The notes beneath the pieces were generated by a model. The model searched no databases. It was given only the letters and a program-made list of their open reading frames with translations, and was not told the DNA's origin. Shown one piece after another: positions 6,401-10,044 of a stretch of DNA of 10,044 bases. This DNA comes from Candidatus Rifleibacteriota bacterium (GTDB taxonomy: Bacteria; UBP17; UBA6191; JACPRK01). Position numbers and translations under genes: made by a program. The stretch covers positions 1 through 10,044 of the forward strand of contig JACQZL010000306.1 of assembly GCA_016213865.1 (NCBI GenBank), written 5' to 3'. Numbering within the stretch: position 1 is the stretch's first letter; each line of letters opens with the position of its first letter.

Positions 6401-9400
6401 GGTTGACTGCGGGCAGTCTGGTGGCGAGCCCTCAGCCGGTCTTCCTGGGTCAGCAGTTCACCGCGACCGTCCCCGTCACGAACCGAGGTGGCGCGCCGGC
6501 TCAGGTGACGAGCGCCGTCCTGCTCTTTTCCGGGGCGGGGATGCGCGCCACGCTCCGGCCGGGCACGACGACCCTTCAGGGGCATTCGACTCTTCCCTTC
6601 ACCTTCGACTCCTCCTCAGACCTGACGGCGACGACCGGCGTACGCTCGGCCAGTCTCTATCTCAGCGCGCGCGACACCAACACGAGCTCGGCCGCCAACC
6701 TGGACGGCGTTTCGGCAGGCAGCATCACGCTCCTGTCGCCGGGGCGGATCGCCATCGCCGACCTCGCTCGAACGTTGCAGGTCAGTCAGGGGCAGTCGCT
6801 GGTCGTGACCGTGCAGGTCCAGAACACGGGCCAGCGTTCGGTCGACGTCCTCTCGGCGACCTTGACAGCCAGCGCCGGAATCACGGCGTCACTCCGCAAC
6901 AACCCGGGCAGCATCGCAGCAGGGGCCATCGTGCCTCTGCAGTTCAACACGACCGTCGACGTGACCGCGACGGCCGGGCTCTTCCCGCTCGACTTCTCGA
7001 TCTCCTGGTCGGACCCCGCCACTCCTGAGAGTGCCTCGACCCGGCGCTCGGTCGGCCGGATCCAGGTCTTGCAGCCGGCAGTGCTGGCGTCGGTCGATGC
7101 CACGGCGGCCATCACGCCGGCGGTCGTGAGCCAGGGACAGACGTTCTCGGCCGAGGTCCGCCTGCGCAACTCGGGCGAGAGCGCGGCCAGCGTTGCCGAA
7201 GTGGCCCTGGATTTCGACGACGCCAGCGGCCTCACCATCATCCCGGCTCCAGCGAACCCCGCCGCCGTTCCGGGTGCCACCACGGTAGTCTACCGTTTTA
7301 CCGTCACCGCGTCGCAGGCCGCCAACCCGACCTTGCGGCGGCTGTCGCTCCGAGTCCGGGCAACCGACGCCAACAACGGAGCCCTCCTCGACTTCACGAG
7401 GGCCAACCTGGCCACAGTCACCGTGCAGAGTCGGGCAGACGCGTGCACTGTGACCAGCTTCGTGATGCCCCCGTCGGCCACGCAGGGGTCCTCGTTCTCG
7501 GTCGTGGCGACGCTCCAGAACGTCGGCCAGGCGACGGCCCGCGACGTGAACGTCCAGCTCGGCTTCGCCGACGCCACCGGCCTCACGGTCGTGCCGGACG
7601 TCAACAACCCCATCGAGCTCCCCGGGGGGACGACGCGGACTTTCTCGTACAACGTATGGGTTTCGCAATCAGCCCCGGCAACCCGCAGGACGGCTTCGCT
7701 CACGGTGTCGGCCAACGATGCCAACAGCCGGCTGCCCGTGGGCGAGGTGCTGAGCAGCCTGGGCTCGATCGACGTCCTGGCCGCGGGGCGGCTCGCGTTC
7801 TCGGGCGGCCTCTCGGCGCCGGCCAGCGTCAACCGCGGGCAGTCGTTCGTGGTGCGCTACGTGCTGGCCAACACGGGGCAGACAGCCGTGGACATGACGT
7901 CCGCCACCCTGACTTTCTCCGGGGGCCAGCTCACCGCCACGGCGCGAAGCTCCAACCCCAACTCGATCCTGGCTGGACTGACGGCTACTTTTGCCTTCGA
8001 CGTGACCGCGCCCGTCAATGCGACTCCGGGGGTCGTGATCGCCTCGGCGACTGCTTCAGGACGTGACTCGGTGACGAACGCCGCCACGAGCGTGTCGAAC
8101 GAGGGGCTCGGTTTCCTGCGGGTCGAGCTGCCCGCGAGCGTGGCCTTCGCCAGCGCAGTCGTCGTGCCTTCCGACGTCAACCAGGGTCAGACGGTCCAGG
8201 CCACCGTCCAGCTCGTGAATAGCGGCGGAGCGTCGGCCATCGTCAGCTCGGTCAGCTTGGTGTTCAGCGACCCGAGGGGTATCTCGGCGACGCTCGTCCC
8301 GCTTCCCATCAACCCGTCCGTGATTGCCGGAGCCGCGACCGCCACGTACACGTTCGCGATCGCCGTGGATGCTGCCGCCCCGTCGGGGCCGCGGGACGTG
8401 ACCGCCGCCGTGGTGGTCCGAGATGCGAACACCCTGGCTCCGCTCGCCGTCAGCAGCCCGCCGGCGGCGCGCATGTCGGTGCTGCGGGCCGCCGATCCGG
8501 AGGGCGTGGCCCGGTTCGAGATGCCTGCCACGGCGACCCAGGGCGAGGAGTTCGTCGTGGTCGCGCAGATAGTGAACGTGGGGGAGTCCCCCGCGACCGA
8601 GCTGAACGTTGACCTGGAGTTCGGGGATGAGACGGGGTTGACCATCCTCACCGAGCCAACCAACCCATCGACCTTGGCGGCCGGGGCCTCCGCGGAGTTC
8701 CGCTTCCGGGTCCGGGTCTGGTCCGACGCCCCGATCGGGCCTCGTGTCGCCAGACTGACGGCGACCGCAACCGACGCGCAAAGTGGGGCGAGGGTCGTGT
8801 GCGTGGCGGGAAACCTGGGGACCGTGGACATCCTGTCGGCAGGCCGGTTGGCATTCCAGGGCGGACTCGTCGCTCCTGCGACCGTGAGCAAGGGGCAGGA
8901 CTTCGAGGCCCAGTTCGTCGTGGTCAACACCGGCCAGACGGCGGTGACAGTAACGGCCGCCGAGTTGCTCTTCGTCGGTGCGCCCTTTGCGATCACCGCC
9001 GATGCAGCCAACCCCCAGGTGATTCTCCCGGGAGTGGCGGCGACTTTCGAATTCGGCATCACCGTGCCGTTGACGGCAACGGAGGGGACCTTCCTTGCGA
9101 AAGCAAAGGTCTCGGGAGAAGACGCCGCCACGCACGCGCACACGGAGACCGAGAGCACGGCCCTGGGCTTCGTGAGGGTCCAGAAACCGGCCGAGGTGAG
9201 CGTGGACGGGACCCTGACAGCTCCGGCGGTGGTCAGCCAGGGGCAGCAGTTCACGGTGACCCTGGACTTGAAGAACTCGAGCCAGGCGGCGGCGTCCGTG
9301 AGTGCGGTCATCCTCGAGCTCAGCGACCTCCGCGGCTTCACGGTGACTCCAGCGGCCGGCAATCCCACGACCCTCCCGGGGGGCAGCGAGGCGACCTTCA

Positions 9401-10044
9401 CGTTCACAGTCGCGGTCTCGGGCTCTGCTCCCATCGGACCGCGCGATATCACCGCGACCGTGACCGCCGCGGACGCCAACTCGGGCGATGCCCTACACGT
9501 AGACTCGCCCGCTCCCGTGACGGTTACGGTGCAACGAGTTGCGAACCTGGCGACTCTCTCGAGCTTCGTGATGCCCAACGCGGCCACACTCGGTTCGTCC
9601 TTCCAGGTGGTCGCAGCGCTGACGAACACAGGCCAGGCGCCGGCCTTCGTGGACAACCTCGAGCTTGCGTTCGACAACATGGCCGGCCTCACGGTCATCC
9701 CCTCCGCTCTCAACCCAACGCTGATCTCCGGAGGGGCGGCCGGCACTTTCGTCTTCACCGTCCAGGTGGCGGCTGCGGCCCCGGTCGGGACTCGTACGGC
9801 CAGGCTGGTCCTTACAGCCACGGACGGCAACAGCGGGGCCGCGATCGGCCGGACACTCGACCTCCTGGGAACGGTGGACATCCTGACGCAGGGACGTCTG
9901 GCGTTCTCGGGCGGTCTGACCGCGCCGGCTTCGGTCAACCAGTTGCAGACCTTCGTGGCGCAATACACGGTGGCCAACACGGGCCAGACGGCGGTGAACC
10001 TCACGGCCACCAGCCTGACGTTCTCGACGCCGGGCTGGGGCGTG
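3364..10044 (+). CDS. Giant CARDB/PKD-repeat surface lipoprotein, 3' end beyond the window (2,227+ aa)
   Basis: A secreted, probably outer-membrane-anchored repeat protein; function inferred as surface stalk or adhesin. The frame is unbroken for 2,227 codons and open at the last base. Order: signal peptide (1-24) with lipobox L22-G-G-C25; Gly/Ser tether (26-44); globular N-terminal region (about 45-310) of a kind seen at the head of bacterial lipoproteins, with GKAFKGP (49-55), YSGPVVLEV (103-111) and VTPLTHLAVA (150-159); an Asp-rich loop (D238, D242, D246, D249) that might bind calcium; a PKD-like domain (about 314-404); then about 15 full CARDB-like modules of about 115 residues and a partial one. 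Module hallmarks are Q-G-Q before an F strand, N-[TS]-G-[QE], N-P followed by a G-G or A-G turn, and a late A-T-D strand. Gly at +2 and absence of Asp there fit outer-membrane sorting. Cys (6) and Lys (9) are very rare. The TTG start is set by GGAGG 5 nt upstream. No enzymatic motif was seen. Confidence 0.93.
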   Translation, partial: MRFCSRVNWLGLVVIAVLALSLGGCGGGGGSSAGGSGGGGTGGGVTLSGKAFKGPFQASTPQSPTLVTAFPVSNGQIGATPLGSGEVRSSDGSFSLTIEDTTYSGPVVLEVRGRFMDEASRAIQTTADYPLRGVIPSLTAGVSPPFSVQVTPLTHLAVALAQGQNRLNSDGLSWALSYLAYHLNVPLPDRTAPADLFGLTGTESDDSLRYGLVLAGLSQSAASNSVTAMTLVGCAGLDASSDGVLDGKDLVGNAIRMPAATGGWVSAPAQVLGTELTAGIDAFVRASASQTGVTRNDPVVTGLLGAIEDNANRPPVARISVSPTTGSAGTTFQLNGSTSSDPDQVDQLTYNWTVTRGGTAVTVANSGLAVASFVPQLEGTYTIQLVVADPERLTGTATTPLVVTAPVLPTQARLEVQPLDDGLVVYRNQTTTVWLDIRNTGQRTAELGTVSVSSANPGLTFAALTGNPATIAGGNLARFQFRATASRTASLGTFDLSANVTAQDSLEHSNVSVGPITAGRMSVLEQGQAVPLALGALRGPSSILPGRSTTMELQVTNPGPLAVNLIGAELTFSSQQILASLSSENPTTLASGALVWLLFNVQAGPGVGPGTYAIAAAVHARTVVASLGADNSTNDLRDVSGAAATLRVPDTARLRVPDLAVSATTVSQGALVAATYTVFNDSTVAARLTKLALQVGTTEFPPVWLTPQGEARRAWTPGELLLAAGRSILVEFSVPTASLTPGYFSLNALTTAVDSATGTPAPVAMLAPPRTVLVQSGAVLSVESLSPGQSTIVSAGQPVDVTVTVRNSGLATASSVQVSLTFDSSGDVGQYFPYARVSAQPVAVPGGSTATVSFRVTPTWDFSGSQVTVTATANGLDANSAQPIQAVGSTVWQLERGAVLSVAQTPPNTTVTQGQTFDLQYSIRNTGQAAAIDVAAALDIQGTGLTQEVMANPRTVAGGASATFLFRCTAQQSAASGERLVYLTLTATDENSGLALPRLQSSTFRIEVQTPPRLTAGSLVASPQPVFLGQQFTATVPVTNRGGAPAQVTSAVLLFSGAGMRATLRPGTTTLQGHSTLPFTFDSSSDLTATTGVRSASLYLSARDTNTSSAANLDGVSAGSITLLSPGRIAIADLARTLQVSQGQSLVVTVQVQNTGQRSVDVLSATLTASAGITASLRNNPGSIAAGAIVPLQFNTTVDVTATAGLFPLDFSISWSDPATPESASTRRSVGRIQVLQPAVLASVDATAAITPAVVSQGQTFSAEVRLRNSGESAASVAEVALDFDDASGLTIIPAPANPAAVPGATTVVYRFTVTASQAANPTLRRLSLRVRATDANNGALLDFTRANLATVTVQSRADACTVTSFVMPPSATQGSSFSVVATLQNVGQATARDVNVQLGFADATGLTVVPDVNNPIELPGGTTRTFSYNVWVSQSAPATRRTASLTVSANDANSRLPVGEVLSSLGSIDVLAAGRLAFSGGLSAPASVNRGQSFVVRYVLANTGQTAVDMTSATLTFSGGQLTATARSSNPNSILAGLTATFAFDVTAPVNATPGVVIASATASGRDSVTNAATSVSNEGLGFLRVELPASVAFASAVVVPSDVNQGQTVQATVQLVNSGGASAIVSSVSLVFSDPRGISATLVPLPINPSVIAGAATATYTFAIAVDAAAPSGPRDVTAAVVVRDANTLAPLAVSSPPAARMSVLRAADPEGVARFEMPATATQGEEFVVVAQIVNVGESPATELNVDLEFGDETGLTILTEPTNPSTLAAGASAEFRFRVRVWSDAPIGPRVARLTATATDAQSGARVVCVAGNLGTVDILSAGRLAFQGGLVAPATVSKGQDFEAQFVVVNTGQTAVTVTAAELLFVGAPFAITADAANPQVILPGVAATFEFGITVPLTATEGTFLAKAKVSGEDAATHAHTETESTALGFVRVQKPAEVSVDGTLTAPAVVSQGQQFTVTLDLKNSSQAAASVSAVILELSDLRGFTVTPAAGNPTTLPGGSEATFTFTVAVSGSAPIGPRDITATVTAADANSGDALHVDSPAPVTVTVQRVANLATLSSFVMPNAATLGSSFQVVAALTNTGQAPAFVDNLELAFDNMAGLTVIPSALNPTLISGGAAGTFVFTVQVAAAAPVGTRTARLVLTATDGNSGAAIGRTLDLLGTVDILTQGRLAFSGGLTAPASVNQLQTFVAQYTVANTGQTAVNLTATSLTFSTPGWGV
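4303..4575 (+). other. PKD-like domain encoded within the giant gene
   Basis: Residues about 314-404 read as a PKD-type beta-sandwich: a P-V-A start, G-T-T-F-Q-L-N-G-S-T-S-S-D-P-D (329-343), L-T-Y-N-W-T-V (348-354), then F-V-P-Q-L-E-G-T-Y-T-I-Q-L-V-V-A-D (374-390). PKD domains are common extracellular spacer or ligand-binding modules. It is the only clear one in the window and marks the junction between the N-terminal region and the CARDB-like array. Confidence 0.8.
4591..10044 (+). repeat. Array of about 16 CARDB-like modules (protein-level tandem repeat)
   Basis: Approximate module starts, in protein residues: 410, 531, 654, 778, 898, 1014, 1127, 1238, 1358, 1474, 1590, 1710, 1826, 1942, 2058 and 2176 (the last cut off by the window edge). 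N-T-G-Q tetrads fall at 439, 925, 1154, 1503, 1855, 2088 and 2205, with N-S-G, N-V-G or N-S-S-Q at the equivalent place in most others. The first three modules are the most diverged and their boundaries least certain. Such modules (CARDB, DUF11-like) are usually extracellular beta-sandwiches. Confidence 0.85.
7075..10044 (+). repeat. Three-module super-repeat, unit 352 aa / 1,056 bp, two full copies and a partial third
   Basis: Unit A is 7075-8130, unit B 8131-9186, unit C 9187 to beyond 10044. Each begins at an equivalent Pro (1238, 1590, 1942), exactly 352 residues apart. Module a carries [VD]-[VS]-Q-G-Q; module b starts with F-x-M-P (F1366, F1718, F2068); module c starts with GRLAF and a G-G (G1475, G1827, G2177). 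Spacings between equivalents are 350 to 352 residues. DNA similarity is visible over module c starts, for example around 7855, 8914 and 9964. A weaker ancestor of the unit may be residues 898-1237. Confidence 0.82.

Noticed and set aside
5472..7028. 518-codon plus-strand open frame in another phase
   Set aside because: It is an out-of-frame reading of the giant gene, Arg/Pro/Gly-rich without motifs, and has no ribosome binding site tied to a sensible N-terminus.
8187..10010. 607-codon antisense open frame on the minus strand
   Set aside because: It lies wholly opposite the giant gene. Its translation is a repetitive mirror of the CARDB-like modules with no recognisable domain. Long antisense frames are expected in GC-rich genes.
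7075..10044. CRISPR or non-coding satellite as explanation for the periodic sequence
   Set aside because: The period of about 350 and 1,056 bp keeps reading frame, divergence follows codon third positions, and the units encode beta-sandwich modules.

Overview
The window comes from a GC-rich bacterial chromosome, with coding third positions dominated by G and C. A lipoprotein signal peptide and a GspE/PilB-type ATPase point to a Gram-negative cell with an outer membrane. The style resembles Myxococcota or another former deltaproteobacterial or little-cultured lineage, but nothing here fixes the taxon. No mobile element, CRISPR array, tRNA or rRNA was seen.

Layout. At the left edge (1-39, minus) the first 13 codons of a possible divergent gene run off the window. 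From 163 to 1317 (plus) lies a two-part GNAT-type acetyltransferase-like protein. It converges, with a 20-bp gap, on a minus-strand GspE/PulE/PilB-family secretion ATPase (3134-1338). That gene is divergent from an enormous plus-strand gene that starts at a TTG at 3364 and is still open at the last base, 2,227 codons later. The 229-bp divergent spacer (3135-3363) holds candidate promoters for both.

The giant gene makes up two thirds of the window. It encodes a secreted lipoprotein: signal peptide with lipobox Cys25, Gly/Ser tether, a globular N-terminal region (about 45-310), one PKD-like beta-sandwich (about 314-404), then a chain of roughly 15 complete and one cut-off CARDB-like beta-sandwich modules of about 115 residues. 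In the last 1,000 residues the modules follow an a-b-c order that recurs every 352 residues, so whole three-module blocks were duplicated in tandem. The protein is also extremely poor in lysine: residues 691-1842 contain none.

Working model (inference): the giant protein is an outer-membrane-anchored, stalk-like surface or adhesion protein. The neighbouring ATPase could power a type II secretion or type IV pilus-like machine, but no other components of such a machine are present, so a functional link rests only on divergent adjacency. The acetyltransferase-like gene has no evident connection to either.
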